A stretch of 64,000 nucleotides of DNA from Amia ocellicauda (Eukaryota; Chordata; Actinopteri; Amiiformes; Amiidae), in the NCBI RefSeq assembly GCF_036373705.1, contig NC_089863.1:9629357-9693356 (forward strand), read 5' to 3'. Of this stretch, positions 49,915-62,768 are shown one piece after another (within the stretch, counting starts at the first letter, position 1; every line of letters begins with the position of its first letter). Position numbers and translations under genes: made by a program. The notes beneath the pieces were generated by a model that saw only the letters and a program-made list of their open reading frames with translations, was not told where the DNA came from and did not search any database.

Positions 49915-50795
49915 GCTCTGCTCTGACTGGATACCACAGCACACTGACTGAATACCACAGTACACTGACTGGATACTACATCACACTAACACTGCTCTGA
50001 CTGGATACCACAGCACACTGACACTGCACTGACTGGATACCACAGCACACTGACTGGATACCACAGCACACTGACTGGATACCACAGCACACTGACACAG
50101 CACTGACTGGATACCACAGCACACTGACACAGCACTGACTGAATACCACAGCACACTGACACTGCTCTGACTGGAGACTACAGCACACTGACTGGATACC
50201 ACAGCACACTGACACAGCACTGACTGGATACCACAGCACACTGACTGGATACCACAGCACACTGACACTGCACTGACTGGAGACTACAGCACACTGACTG
50301 GATACCACAACACACTGACACTGCACTGACTGAATACCACAGCACACTGACACTGCACTGACTGGATACCACAGCACACTGACTGGATACCACAGCACAC
50401 TGACTGGATACCACAGCACATTGACACAGCACTGACTGAATACCACAGCACACTGATACTGCACTGACTGGAGACTACAGCACACTGACTGGATACCACA
50501 GCACACTGACACAGCACTGACTGGATACCACAGCACACTGACACAGCACTGACTGGATACTACAGCACACTGACTGAATACCACAGCACACTGACTGGAT
50601 ACCACAGCACACTGACACAGCACTGACTGGATACCACAGCACACTGACACTGCACTGACTGGATACCACAGCACACTGACTGGATACCACAGCACACTGA
50701 CTGGATACCACAGCACACTGACTGGATACTACAGCACACTGACTGAATACCACAGCACACTGACTGGATACCACAGCACACTGACACAGCACTGA
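49915..50795 (-). repeat. Minisatellite array in DHRS1 intron 1, related to the acceptor family but lacking the acceptor
   Basis: About 25-30 units of 21 or 31 bp built from ACTGACTGGATACCACAGCA and CACTGACACTGC. Read on the minus strand this is TGCTGTGGTATCCAGTCAGT, close to the TGCTGTAGTGTCCAGTCAGT part of the acceptor minisatellite. The TATTAAC, CT tract and CAG part is missing from the repeated unit. Just downstream (50810-50850) is a conventional fragment, ACACTACAGTGCATTAACAC. Confidence 0.85.
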
Positions 50796-51011
50796 GGGAG
50801 AGAGAGAAACTGACAGGACACTACAGTGCATTAACACGGCAGTGCATTGCATTAAGAAAAACATGAACATAGAAATCTCTCTCTGTCTTCTTATACGGGA
50901 CCTTACAAGCTAACAACGTACCCGGTAATAATATAATTACCCTAATTATAGGAAGTAGCAGTATCGTATGCAGTGATGAGCGCCAGTAAGCCTCAGTAAG
51001 TGGCACTGTAC

Positions 51012-51125
51012 CTGACACACAGCGGCGGAGAGACACTGCAGACCGGACCCCCAGCCCAGCCCGCCGGGACACTGAGCGGCGGCGCACACACTTCCGCGTA
51101 CCGTAAAACACCGACGAGCTGCGCG
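51012..51125 (-). promoter_or_regulatory. Probable DHRS1 first exon and promoter region
   Basis: A GC-rich stretch ending, on the minus strand, in CTGTGTGTCAG before GTACAGTG, a good splice donor. It is the only CpG-rich patch upstream of DHRS1. It also marks the divergent boundary with PPP1R3E. Confidence 0.45.
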
Positions 51126-51731
51126 TCTGCAGAGGCGCTATCAGACCAATACAGTGTATTGTCACACAGTGCACCGCTGCACAATACAAAGCATTACAGT
51201 GCAGTACAGGGTATTACAACCCAGTGTTTTGCAGTGCTACACTAGTTCAGTCTTCTTTTAATAATAAAATGTACTGTAATATACTGTAGTGCTGTTACAG
51301 ACACGCTGCAGTGTTATCAGGGCTTGTACCACACACACTCATCTACTGACACACTATCATGGAATAACACCTATTCAATACATCACCTTGCAAAGTCACT
51401 TCAGCTCATTTTAAACCCAGTTATTATGAATAATATTAATTTTATTGTGGTTATTTTAAGTTGTATGATTTGTCTGGGACAGCTTTTCTTTACAAACACA
51501 CTAGAAAATGTTATTGCTGTGATTGTTATTATTGGATGTGCGTTACACAGAGGGACAGCAACACAGACACAGGGAGAGGGAGAGAGAGGGAGAGAGGGAT
51601 GGAAAGATACATTTCAGGAAAGCTTTTAACTTTTTAAGGATTCCGGTTGGTGATCATTTATTAATGAGAGAGAGCGAGAGACAGAGAAGCAGACATATTG
51701 ACAGAGAGAGGCAGAGATCTGGAGGGAGCAA

Positions 51732-51766
<35 letters not shown>

Positions 51767-51884
51767 CGAGGGAGGGAAGGAGGGGGCGAAAGTGCTGGTC
51801 TTTTCCAGTCCTTCATCAATACTCTGTTTTCAAAACATCGGGAGGCTGATCAGAGACAGACAGAGAGAGAGAGAGGGTGAGCGA

Positions 51885-52117
51885 AAGAGATATAATTGAA
51901 TTGTACTGTTTATACTACAATTACTTTATATATGACATGTTGTTTAAGTGCTTTGGCAATACTAGAGATACAGGGAAGTAGAGAGGGAGACAGGAGGAGA
52001 GAGAGAGTGAGAGAGTGTGAGGTAGAGATATAATTTAATTGTACTACAATTACTTTTAATATTACCTGTTACTTAAGTGCTTTGGCAATATTGGAGATAC
52101 AGAGAAATAGAGAGGGA
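51885..52117 (+). repeat. Two-copy tandem duplication upstream of PPP1R3E
   Basis: A segment of about 100 bp at 51885-51990 (AGAGATATAATTGAATTGTA ... AAGTGCTTTGGCAATACTAG) recurs at 52024-52117 (AGAGATATAATTTAATTGTA ... AAGTGCTTTGGCAATATTGG). The rest of 51540-52270 is GA-rich, likely the PPP1R3E promoter or 5' untranslated region. Confidence 0.8.
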
Positions 52118-52275
52118 AAGGGACAAGGAGGGGGGGGGACTGAGAGAGAGAGAAAGGGAAAAGAGGTAGAGACAGGAGGAGAGGTGTACACAGAGCAATA
52201 GAACAGGGAAAGGAAAAGGAAAAGCGAGGGAGAAAGAGATTAAGTTCTACAGACAGACAGAGAGATATTGACAGA

Positions 52276-53761
52276 ATGGATGGAGGGACAGAGACTCCCC
52301 GTGGCCGAATTCCACGACCTTTGACCTGCGCCACCGGCCTGTCGGACAGGAGCCGCAGTCGTGACCTGCTGGCCCCGCCTTCCCCCCTCTCTCCACGGCG
52401 TCGGGCGCGCTCGGTTCCTATCCACTCCCCCAGGGAGCCAATCAGACGCTGCCACAGCCCCGAGACCAGGAAGAGAGTGCGATTTGCTGATTCACTGGGA
52501 CTGGAGCTGATATCTGTCCGTCATTACAGGTAATTATGACAATAAGAATAATCACTATTATTATTATCATTATAATCCAAGGAGGGACAGCGCCTCCACA
52601 CTTGTCAAATTTACAGATGATACTAAAATAGGTGGCTCAGCAGATACAATCTCGGCAGCACAGGCTATTCAAAGGGACTTGGATAATATTCAGTTGTGGG
52701 CCGACACCTGGCAGATGAAATTCAATGTGGACAAGTGCAAGGTAATACATGCAGGTAACAAAAAGGTCCACTATAATTACACTATGGGAGGAATAGATCT
52801 AGATGAAGTAACACATGAGAAAGACCTAGGAGTCTATGTGGACTCCTCACTTTCTCCAGCCAAACAATGTGGGGAAGCAATAAAAAAGGCAAACAGGATG
52901 TTAGGGTATACTGTCAAAAGTGCAGAATTGAGATCAAGAGCAGTGATGTTCAGACTGTACAATGCACTAGTTAGAGCTCATCTGGATACTGTGTGCAGTT
53001 CTGGGCTCCACACTTCAAGAAAGATATCGCTGCTCTAGAGGCAGTTCAGAGGAGAGCAACCAGACTTATTCCAGGTCTGAAGGGAAAGTCCTACTGAGAG
53101 ACTGAGGACCTGAACCTTTTCACCCTGGAACAGAGGAGACTACGTGGGGACTTGATTCAAGTCTTCAAACTCATGAAGGACATCGACCACATCAAACCAG
53201 AGGAGCTTTTCCAGATCAGCAGGGACACACGCACCCGGGGACACAAATGGAAATTGGGCTTCAAGGCATTCGAGACAGAAAACAGGAGACACTTCTTCAC
53301 ACAGAGAGGCATCACAATCTGAACAAACTCCCCAGCGATGTGGTTGAAGAGACAATTTGGGAACATTCAAAAACAGACTGGATAGGATCCTTGGATCACT
53401 TAGATATTAATGAACACCAAAGGAGCACGATGGGTCAAATGGCCTCCTCTCGTTTGTAAACTTTCTTATGTTCTTATGTTCTTAACGGGGGAACTGCAGC
53501 GCCCTGTGATTAATACCACAGCAGTAAGAACATTGTTTGTATTTGTGCAGTCAGTCACATGACCCGGACAGCGAATCGGACAGTGAGGGCGGCGAGTTGA
53601 TGATACATGCCACACCCACGCTCTCGCCCCCTCCCACAGGCAAGAAGCCGTCGTGGTGGTCAGAGGTGAGAGGTCAACTACCCCCCTGTGTCTGTATCTG
53701 TCTGCTTCTGGCCTTCAATTTAACTTTCTCTCTCCTACCCTCCTCTCTCTGAATTAATTGT

Positions 53762-53831
<70 letters not shown>

Positions 53832-54828
53832 AGTGTGCAGTGCTGCAGTTCCAGCCCCCAGTGACCCGGCCTGATTTCGATGTTCTGCTGCGGTGCCAGC
53901 GGGTGTGTGTGGAGTCTGTGAGCCCGGGGCCCGTGTGCGTGACCGGCACAGTGCGCGTCCAGAACCTGTCTTTCCACAAGCAGGTCCTGATCCGATACAC
54001 CTTTGACCGCTGGGCCTCCCACAGCCAGGTCACTGGGGCCTACCTGCCCCCCACCGTCCAGCACTGTGAGTGACTGAGTGTGTGGAACTGTGAGTCTGTG
54101 TACCTGCCTGACCCCCTCTCTCTCTCTCAGTGCAGTGTTAATGTGCTGTAGTGTTCAGTCAGTGTGTCTGTATTAACCCTCTCTCTCTCAGTGCAGTGTT
54201 AATGTGCTGTAGTGTTCAGTCAGTGTGTCTGTATTAACCCTCTCTCTCAGTGCAGTGTTAATGTGCTGTAGTGTTCAGTGTGTCTGTATTAACCCTCTCT
54301 CTCTCAGTGCAGTGTTAATGTGCTGTAGTGTTCAGTCAGTGTGTCTGTATTAACCCTCTCTCTCTCAGTGCAGTGTTAATGTGCTGTAGTGTTCAGTGTG
54401 TCTGTATTAACCCTCTCTCTCTCAGTGCAGTGTTAATGTGCTGTAGTGTTCAGTCAGTGTGTCTGTATTAACCCTCTCTCTCAGTGCAGTGTTAATGTGC
54501 TGTAGTGTTCAGTCAGTCAGTGTGTCTGTATTAACCCTCTCTCTCTCAGTGCAGTGTTAATGTGCTGTAGTGTTCAGTCAGTGTCTGTATTAACCCTCTC
54601 TCTCTCAGTGCAGTGTTAATGTGCTGTAGTGTTCAGTGTGTCTGTATTAACCCTCTCTCTCTCATTGCAGTGTTAATGTGCTGTAGTGTTCAGTCAGTGT
54701 GTCTGTATTAACCCTCTCTCTCTCAGTGCAGTGTTAATGTGCTGTAGTGTTCAGTGTGTCTGTATTAACCCTCTCTCTCTCAGTGCAGTGTTAATGTGCT
54801 GTAGTGTTCAGTCAGTGTGTCTGTATTA

Positions 54829-54891
<63 letters not shown>

Positions 54892-55108
54892 CTCTCTCAG
54901 TACAGATCGCTTCCAGTTCCGCCTGCCCCTCCCCGCCCCCCCCTGCAGTCCGCTGGCCCTCCCTCCCTCTCTGGAGTTTGCCGTGTGTTACTGCGTCCAG
55001 GGGGAGGAATTCTGGGACAGCAATGAGGGACAAAACTACGCCATCTGCTGGACAGACTGCCCTCCTGCTCCCCCACAGCAGGACACTGCCTGGATTCACT
55101 TCATATAG
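52276..55108 (+). CDS. ppp1r3e: Protein phosphatase 1 regulatory subunit 3E, 4 exons
   Basis: Glycogen-targeting subunit that brings PP1 to glycogen and promotes glycogen synthase dephosphorylation. Exons are 52276-52529, 53551-53665, 53834-54065 and 54891-55108, giving 272 residues (human 279 from memory). The PP1-docking RVxF motif is RVRF at 67-70 within [14 protein letters not shown]. An acidic Ser/Glu segment follows ([10 protein letters not shown]). The CBM21 glycogen-binding domain (about 125-260) includes [20 protein letters not shown] and ends with [15 protein letters not shown]. Intron 1 holds a CR1-like LINE fragment, and intron 3 an acceptor-minisatellite array that reaches the last exon. 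A polyadenylation signal AATAAA lies at 55424-55429. 3E rather than 3B, 3C or 3D is inferred from its position near HOMEZ. Confidence 0.9.
52575..53484 (+). mobile_element. 5'-truncated CR1-like LINE fragment in PPP1R3E intron 1
   Basis: The forward frame from about 52600 encodes the reverse-transcriptase catalytic box as FTDDTKIGG, then [34 protein letters not shown] and [20 protein letters not shown]. These are the standard CR1-type wording after the active site. The later part is interrupted by frame changes. The element ends in TTCTTATG repeats, the 8 bp-type 3' tail known from CR1-related LINEs. It lies in sense orientation within the intron. Confidence 0.88.
53764..53824 (+). repeat. 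(CT)n microsatellite before PPP1R3E exon 3
   Basis: About 30 CT units that form the polypyrimidine tract of the acceptor at 53833. Confidence 0.9.
54110..54890 (+). repeat. Acceptor minisatellite array C in PPP1R3E intron 3
   Basis: About 12 copies of the same 55-65 bp unit as arrays A and B, sense to PPP1R3E. The last copy has a CT tract expanded to about 55 bp and then CAG, which is the acceptor of the final PPP1R3E exon at 54891. Confidence 0.95.
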
Positions 55109-55149
55109 AGAGAAAGGGATGAAGGGATAGAGGTGGGGAGCACAGGAAC

Positions 55150-57200
55150 TGTTTCTGGGTCATATGTATTTTATTTTTGGGGGGCTAATTAGTCCTGTAT
55201 GTCTTCTCTGTACCAGTGGAGCTGTGGAGACTGACAGACACACAGACAGATGGACCATCAGAGAGAGACAGACAGGACTCCTCCAGAATTAAAGACATTT
55301 CTTGCTGTGCCCACTGTGCTGCGCTGTACTGTGCAGAGGACTGTCTTGCAGTGCTGTTGTTGTCTTTGTTGTGTATGAGTTTGTGTGTAGTGTTGTGTGT
55401 GCATTTGTAAATAACTGAATAATAATAAAAATAATAATATATTCTGGTCATTTGTTAACTGATGAAGAGTCTGTATTTTGAACAAGCTGAAATGTGGAAG
55501 CTGTCAGCACACACACAACACATCAAAAAGAAAATGAGAACCGCTCACTCAACTTGCAATCCCCCCAAAATTATACATTTGTATTTAAAGAAGAAGACAA
55601 CATTTCAACACTTATGTGCCTTCATTATGGTGCGTAGACATTCAACACACACAATACACTCAACACAGATAAAAAAACGCGGAGCACACTAAACACATTC
55701 AACACACACAAGACATTCAACACACAAGACACTCAGCACACTCAACACACAAACACACACACTAACACTGTGTGTTGTGCTGGTTGGTGAAGAGAGGTGG
55801 GAACAGGGGAATAAAGATAGATTTCAGAGTTACTTGCCGGGACTGTGTGTGTCTCAGTGTGTTTGTCTCAGTTTGTGTGAGTGTGTGTGTGCGTCAGTGT
55901 GTGTGACGTCGTTGTGTTAAGTGCTGCAATTAAGGGCAAAGTACAAAGATGAACGCTGCTGTCTCTATACTTTCATTTTTCACTTTTCATAAGAAGACAC
56001 AGTGCTGGTGCTGCCCGAGAGAGAGACAGAGACAGACAGAGAGAGAGAGAGGGAAGGATAGGAGGGTCCTGCTCTTTTAGAAAACCCAAAGCTGTTGATC
56101 CTTCAGGACAAGAAGAGCACAGAGGACGCGTGCTGTGAGTGTTGCATTTAATCTGTACTCATTTTATCAGGGGGACGGTGTCAGTAGAGACAGTAGATGT
56201 TGTATTGCAGAGCTGAGTTGTGTTGTGCAGAAGCAGTTGTGAGCGGCTTCAGCTCCAGTCACACAACACTTGATTTAATGACTGTATTAAAATATTCAAC
56301 ACTACATTAAGTCCTGTAACACTACCACAGGACAGTGTACAATACTGTAGGTATATTCAACCCATTCCTCTCCGGCAGCGGGGGTGTGAGCTACAATAAC
56401 AGCCGGATATCACTTTATAGTCTGTTGTTAATCAAGGCTGGAGCCTCCTGTGTCTGGTGCCTCAGGGATGAGGTGGTGGTGGCGGGGGTCTGAGCTCTGT
56501 CAGCAAGGGGCGGGGGGGCGCAGCAGACAGACAGAGAGCACTGGGAATCACTGTGCTGCTGGGGGTGACATAGCCAGGGTTTCTGAGGACTCGTTTTCAC
56601 ATTTTGTATCAAATAAAGGGGATTTTAGTTTGAATATTTAAAAAAACCCTGTTGATTAATGAGGAGTGTTTTATGGCTGTGGCCGTTGATAGCAGCACTC
56701 TTTTATTGTTTTATGTGCCTGTAAAAATGCTTTCCCTGGCCACCTTCCTCAGGGCCCAGTTAATGATTAACCTGGAGTTTCAGTGGGGATACAATTTCTA
56801 ATTTGACTGAGTCTGGACTCTGAGAAGCACTGCGTGTAATTTCAGACACGGCACTCATCAAAGCAACCCTGCTGTGCTACCTCACCCTCCTTCAGCAATG
56901 AGGAGGAGAAGAATAAAAAAGTGGTGCACCATTTAATTGTTACCCCATGTCACTTCCTGGCACTTGCGAGGCATCTCTTTAAAGATATTTGTGTTGGAAT
57001 GGTGAAAGAGCCTGGCCTGTCACTCCAAATTAGACCACAGCAAGTCCCTGGGGAGGCTAATGAAACAGATGACAGGGGGGGGCTTAACAGCTGCTCTCAC
57101 TGTCCTTATTCTTCAACAGCAGAACAAAAGGAGCGATGCACAAAAGGAAACGCAATGCCCCACAAGCCGAGGGTAAGTGGGCTGATCTGTGTGTCACATT
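55150..57200 (+). repeat. Segmental duplication, copy 1 (PPP1R3E 3' end and GIMAP promoter)
   Basis: This segment and 61930-64000 share long collinear stretches, for example TCTGGTCATTTGTTAACTGA against TCTGGTCATTTATTAAGTGA, and TTAAGGGCAAAGTACAAAGA in both. The offset is about 6.8 kb. It covers the end of the PPP1R3E 3' untranslated region, the GIMAP promoter and the first GIMAP exons. Copy 1 has about 200 bp near 56850-57080 that copy 2 lacks. Confidence 0.88.
55971..55988 (+). promoter_or_regulatory. ISRE/IRF-like element in the GIMAP promoter (copy 1)
   Basis: TTTCATTTTTCACTTTTC resembles the interferon-stimulated response element TTTCNNTTTC. It lies just before a likely non-coding first exon that ends with the donor GCT/GTGAGT at 56134. 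The matching element in copy 2 fits the consensus better. Confidence 0.5.
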
Positions 57201-58985
57201 TGGCGCAGTGTGTCTGTGTCAGTGAGGTTGAATCCCACGGGGTGTCCGAGCACATATGCACCATGTAGAAAATAAAACACTAAAAAGGCGCTGAATTTGT
57301 GACTGACCAAAGCAATGTGGCACAGTAAAGCAACAAACATCAACAGGACAAGCATCTGAACACACCTGGGGCTAAAGAGGGAGTAGGAGAAGTAGCAATA
57401 GTTACACATAGTTATTAGTAATCTAAGCATTTCGCAAGCTTAGCTAGTTTGCATTACAAATATTACAACACTGTATTAGAGGGCAGGACCTTGTTACACC
57501 AGTGTAAAGTGTTTTGACCTCCAAGGGACAGACCCTTCTCTGAGGATGCTCCAGCTCCCAGTGAACTCAGATCTACAGCTCCAGTTATGCACTGTGGAGT
57601 AAGTGCTGTTTTTGTGTGTCTGAACACCATAACCCACCTGTCTGTGCTGTGCTCCTCTGCAGGACCCAGACAGAGCCCACGAGGAATAAAGACTGAGCGA
57701 CACATTGCAGAGGGTTGGGGGCTGTCACAGCCCAAGAGGGCCTGCAGCAGAGACATCCTTACCAACCGTAAGTCATGACCTCTGTGGCCCTGAGCCGCAC
57801 GAACACACTGGCTAATAAAGACAATGCCGGGAAAACAGCAGATACGCATCATAATTAATATGAATAGAAATGGAAAAAGCAAGAAACAGTTGAAGATGGT
57901 GATGATGTAACCTGCTGCATGTGTTAGTCTTGTGTTTCTAACCTCCAGCATCAGCACACAGATAGTCTTTCTGGTTAAACTGAGTTATATTTGCTCTCCC
58001 AATTCAGCAGTAACCTTGTAACAGGCTGACCCTGTGTAAGACCCCTATGCTCCAGAGTCTGACCTGCTCTCGTTCTCCCTCAGTCTCCACAGGCCTTCTG
58101 CGGCTGGTGCTGCTGGGGAAGACTGGGTCAGGGAAGAGCGCCACAGGGAACACCATCCTGGGCAAGAACGTTTTTATATCAGAATGCAGTCCCAGCTCTG
58201 TCACACAGCAATGCAACAAGCGTACAAAAAATGTCTGTGGAAGAAAGGTCACTGTAGTGGACACCCCAGGCCTGTTTGACATGGCCCTGCCTGTGGACAG
58301 TGCAGCCAAGGAGACCGTGAGATGCATCCAGATGTCCTCCCCGGGGCCCCACGCCCTCCTGCTGGTGCTGCAGCTGGGCCGCTACACAGAAGAAGAGAAA
58401 AGGGCAGTCGGTATCATCCAGCAGATATTCGGAGAGGAGGCCACCAGGTACATGATAGTGCTGTTCACACATGGAGACAAACTCAAACAAACAAACATTG
58501 AGGAATTTATCAGCAAAGACCAGGACCTGCAGCAGCTAGTGACGAGCTGCGGGGACAGGTATCATGTCCTGAATAACAATGAAGAGGAAAGTCGAGGCCA
58601 GGTGACTGATCTCATTTGGAAGATCGGCAAGATGGTGCAGAACAACGGGGGCAGCTGCTACACTAGTGAGATGTACCAGAAGGCCGAGGAGAATCTCAGA
58701 CAGATAGAGGAGAAGTTCTTGGACGATCTGCAGACAAAGCTTTGGGAAGTGGAGGAGAGACACCAGAGGGAAAAGAGAGAGTTAGAGCTGAAGATTGCAG
58801 ACCTAGAAGAAAACGAGACAAAAAAGACAGAACTGGAGCAAAAAATGTGCGAAGAGAAGCAGGAGGTTCAGAATCATTTCCAGAAGAAGAAGAAGAAAGC
58901 AAGAGAGGAGGCAGAGAGCAGCACTATACTGCAGGACCTTTTCACTGGGGTGAAGAGTGTTTTCTATAAATTGTGGGGAAAATAG
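57136..58985 (+). CDS. GIMAP/AIG1-family GTPase, 3 coding exons
   Basis: GIMAPs are septin-like GTPases of immune cells, often on organelle membranes, and are numerous in fish. Exons are 57136-57172, 57663-57767 and 58084-58985, which join in phase to 347 residues. Residues 1-48 are a basic extension beginning [13 protein letters not shown], with no domain I recognise. The AIG1 domain follows: G1 [11 protein letters not shown], a G2-region threonine/serine stretch, G3 DTPGLFD, the family box [20 protein letters not shown], the G4-like FTHGDKL and the G5-region [10 protein letters not shown]. From about residue 250 there is a long charged coiled coil rich in K and E. No transmembrane segment is seen. 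The joining of the first two small exons is supported by phase and donor sites only. A polyadenylation signal lies at 59170-59175. The exact subfamily is not assigned. Confidence 0.88.
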
Positions 58986-59659
58986 TTACATCCTGTAGTG
59001 CCCTTACATTGAAGTATGACATGGATGTGTTGAGTGCAGTAAATGATATTGCTCATATAAGCTCAGAGGGGAACAGGACAGGTGGTGATGTGTATAAAAG
59101 CATGTGTTCAGTGGTCAGTGTTGCTTATGTTTGTATATAAAGCTGTGAGGTGTATTACATTGTGTATCAAATAAAACTCTTGATTTTTGGTTTGATTTTA
59201 AATGGTGTGTTTATTTACTTCTAGCTCTGTAGTACAAACACTGCAGCAATACTGACAGGACCTGATCATGATAATGATAATTAGTGTAATAAATATAATA
59301 ATATGATAGATGGAGAGATTGTCCTCTGTGACCAGTAGTCCTCTTCAGGGTCATACATAAAGACACGCATGGTGTCATCCATCTCGGCTCCAGGCTCAGT
59401 CCCACAAACAACATGGTGTCAGTTTCCATGTGCAGGTGTGTAATTCCTGTCTCAGTCAGACAGTGGGGTATTTCTATAGGGGGATTTTGGCAGCGGGTGG
59501 GGGGTAGGCTGGAGCTGCGGTTCTGTCAGGGTGTCTGTTGCTGGCGCCTCCCCTTCCCACTCCCCTACTCCCCCAACTCAACCCTGGCAACATGGTGCCT
59601 CCAGAGAGAGAGAGCGAGGGCGATGCTAACAAGGGTGAGGAGACAGAGAGCACTCAGAC

Positions 59660-61932
59660 TGCACATTAACACTGCACTGAGAGAGAGAGGGTTAATACAG
59701 ACACACTGACTGAACACTACAGCACATTAACACTGCACTGAGAGAGAGAGGGTTAATACAGACACACTGAACACTACAGCACATTAACACTGCACTGAGA
59801 GAGAGAGGGTTAATACAGACACACTGACTGAACACTACAGCACATTAACACTGCACTGAGAGAGAGAGGGTTAATACAGACACACTGACTGAACACTACA
59901 GCACATTAACACTGCACTGAGAGAGAGAGGGTTAATACAGACACACTGAACACTACAGCACATTAACACTGCACTGAGAGAGAGAGGGTTAATACAGACA
60001 CACTGACTGGACACTACAGCACATTAACACTGCACTGAGAGAGAGAGGGTTAATACAGACACACTGACTGAACACTACAGCACATTAACACTGCACTGAG
60101 AGAGAGAGGGTTAATACAGACACACTGACTGAACACTACAGCACATTAACACTGCACTGAGAGAGAGAGGGTTAATACAGACACACTGACTGAACACTAC
60201 AGCACATTAACACTGCACTGAGAGAGAGAGGGTTAATACAGACACACTGACTGACTGAACACTACAGCACATTAACACTGCACTGAGAGAGAGAGGGTTA
60301 ATACAGACACACTGACTGACTGAACACTACAGCACATTAACACTGCACTGAGAGAGAGAGGGTTAATACAGACACACTGACTGAACACTACAGCACATTA
60401 ACACTGCACTGAGAGAGAGAGGGTTAATACAGACACACTGAACACTACAGCACATTAACACTGCACTGAGAGAGAGAGGGTTAATACAGACACTGACTGA
60501 ACACTACAGCACATTAACACTGCACTGAGAGAGAGAGGGTTAATACAGACACACTGAACACTACAGCACATTAACACTGCACTGAGAGAGAGAGGGTTAA
60601 TACAGACACACTGACTGACTGAACACTACAGCACATTAACACTGCACTGAGAGAGAGAGGGTTAATACAGACACACTGACTGAACACTACAGCACATTAA
60701 CACTGCACTGAGAGAGAGAGGGTTAATACAGACACACTGACTGGACACTACAGCACATTAACACTGCACTGAGAGAGAGAGGGTTAATACAGACACACTG
60801 ACTGAACACTACAGCACATTAACACTGCACTGAGAGAGAGAGGGTTAATACAGACACACTGACTGAACACTACAGCACATTAACACTGCACTGAGAGAGA
60901 GAGGGTTAATACAGACACACTGAACACTACAGCACATTAACACTGCACTGAGAGAGAGAGGGTTAATACAGACACACTGACTGAACACTACAGCACATTA
61001 ACACTGCACTGAGAGAGAGAGGGTTAATACAGACACTGACTGAACACTACAGCACATTAACACTGCACTGAGAGAGAGAGGGTTAATACAGACACACTGA
61101 CTGAACACTACAGCACATTAACACTGCACTGAGAGAGAGGGTTAATACAGACACACTGACTGGACACTACAGCACATTAACACTGCACTGAGAGAGAGAG
61201 GGTTAATACAGACACACTGAACACTACAGCACATTAACACTGCACTGAGAGAGAGAGGGTTAATACAGACACACTGACTGAACACTACAGCACATTAACA
61301 CTGCACTGAGAGAGAGAGGGTTAATACAGACACTGACTGAACACTACAGCACATTAACACTGCACTGAGAGAGAGAGGGTTAATACAGACACACTGACTG
61401 AACACTACAGCACATTAACACTGCACTGAGAGAGAGAGGGTTAATACAGACACACTGACTGACTGAACACTACAGCACATTAACACTGCACTGAGAGAGA
61501 GAGGGTTAATACAGACACTGACTGAACACTACAGCACATTAACACTGCACTGAGAGAGAGAGGGTTAATACAGACACACTGAACACTACAGCACATTAAC
61601 ACTGCACTGAGAGAGAGAGGGTTAATACAGACACACTGACTGACTGAACACTACAGCACATTAACACTGCACTGAGAGAGAGAGGGTTAATACAGACACT
61701 GACTGAACACTACAGCACATTAACACTGCACTGAGAGAGAGAGGGTTAATACAGACACACTGAACACTACAGCACATTAACACTGCACTGAGAGAGAGAG
61801 GGTTAATACAGACACACTGACTGGACACTACAGCACATTAACACTGCACTGAGAGAGAGAGGGTTAATACAGACACACTGACTGAACACTACAGCACATT
61901 AACACTGCACTGAGAGAGAGAGGGTTAATACA
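59660..61932 (-). repeat. Acceptor minisatellite array D, 2.3 kb, downstream of GIMAP
   Basis: About 40 copies of the same unit, in the minus-strand sense (plus strand GAGAGAGAGGGTTAATACAG, ACACACTGACTGAACAC, TACAGCACATTAACACTG). It lies between the GIMAP gene and copy 2 of the duplicated segment. No minus-strand gene is recognised here, so this array is the one case without a sense-oriented host gene. The sequence is more uniform than in arrays A and B, suggesting recent expansion. Confidence 0.95.
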
Positions 61933-62256
61933 CGGTCATTTGTATTTTGTTTTTGGGGGGTTAAGTAGAGTCCTCTCAGCACCAGTCAGCTCTGTGGCGG
62001 AGCTGCAAAGACTGACAGATGCACAGACAGATGGGCCATCAGAGAGAGAGAGAGACAGACAGACGGACAGACAGACGGGACTCCAGAATTAAAGACATTT
62101 CCTGTTGGAGCTACACTACAGGTGTCAGTGCTGTATCTCTGCAATGCCCCATAATGCCCCACTGCGCTGTACTGTGCAGAGGACTGTCTTTGAAGTGCTA
62201 TTGTTTTCCTAGTTGTGTATGAGTTTGTGTGTAGTGTTGTGTGCATTTGTAAATAA

Positions 62257-62296
<40 letters not shown>

Positions 62297-62768
62297 TATT
62301 CTGGTCATTTATTAAGTGATGAAGAGTCTGTATTTTGTACAAGCTGAAGTGTGGATGCTGTCAACACACACACAACACATCAAGAAGAAAATGAGATGCA
62401 CTCACTCAACTTGCAATCCCAATAAATAATAAATATTTATTTAAAGAAAGACATCAATTCCACACTTATGGGCCTTCATCATGGTGAAAAGACACAGAAA
62501 ACAGCACACTAAACACATTCAACACACAATACACTCAACACAGATAAAAATCACACAAGACACTCAGCACACATACACACACTGTGTGTCATACTGGTTG
62601 GTGAAGGGAGATGCGAACAGGGAAATAAAGATACACTGCAGAGATACATGCTGGGACTGTGTGTGTCTCAGTGTGAGTGAGTGTGAGTGTGTGTCACAGA
62701 GTGAAGACGTTATTGTGTTAAGTGCTGCAATTAAGGGCAAAGTACAAAGATCAGTGCTGTCTCTGCAC

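Noticed and set aside
49976-50870. Open frames of up to 246 residues with repeats of YPVSVL and CAVVSSQ type
   Set aside because: Minisatellite in DHRS1 intron 1. Frames are open only because the unit lacks stops on that strand.
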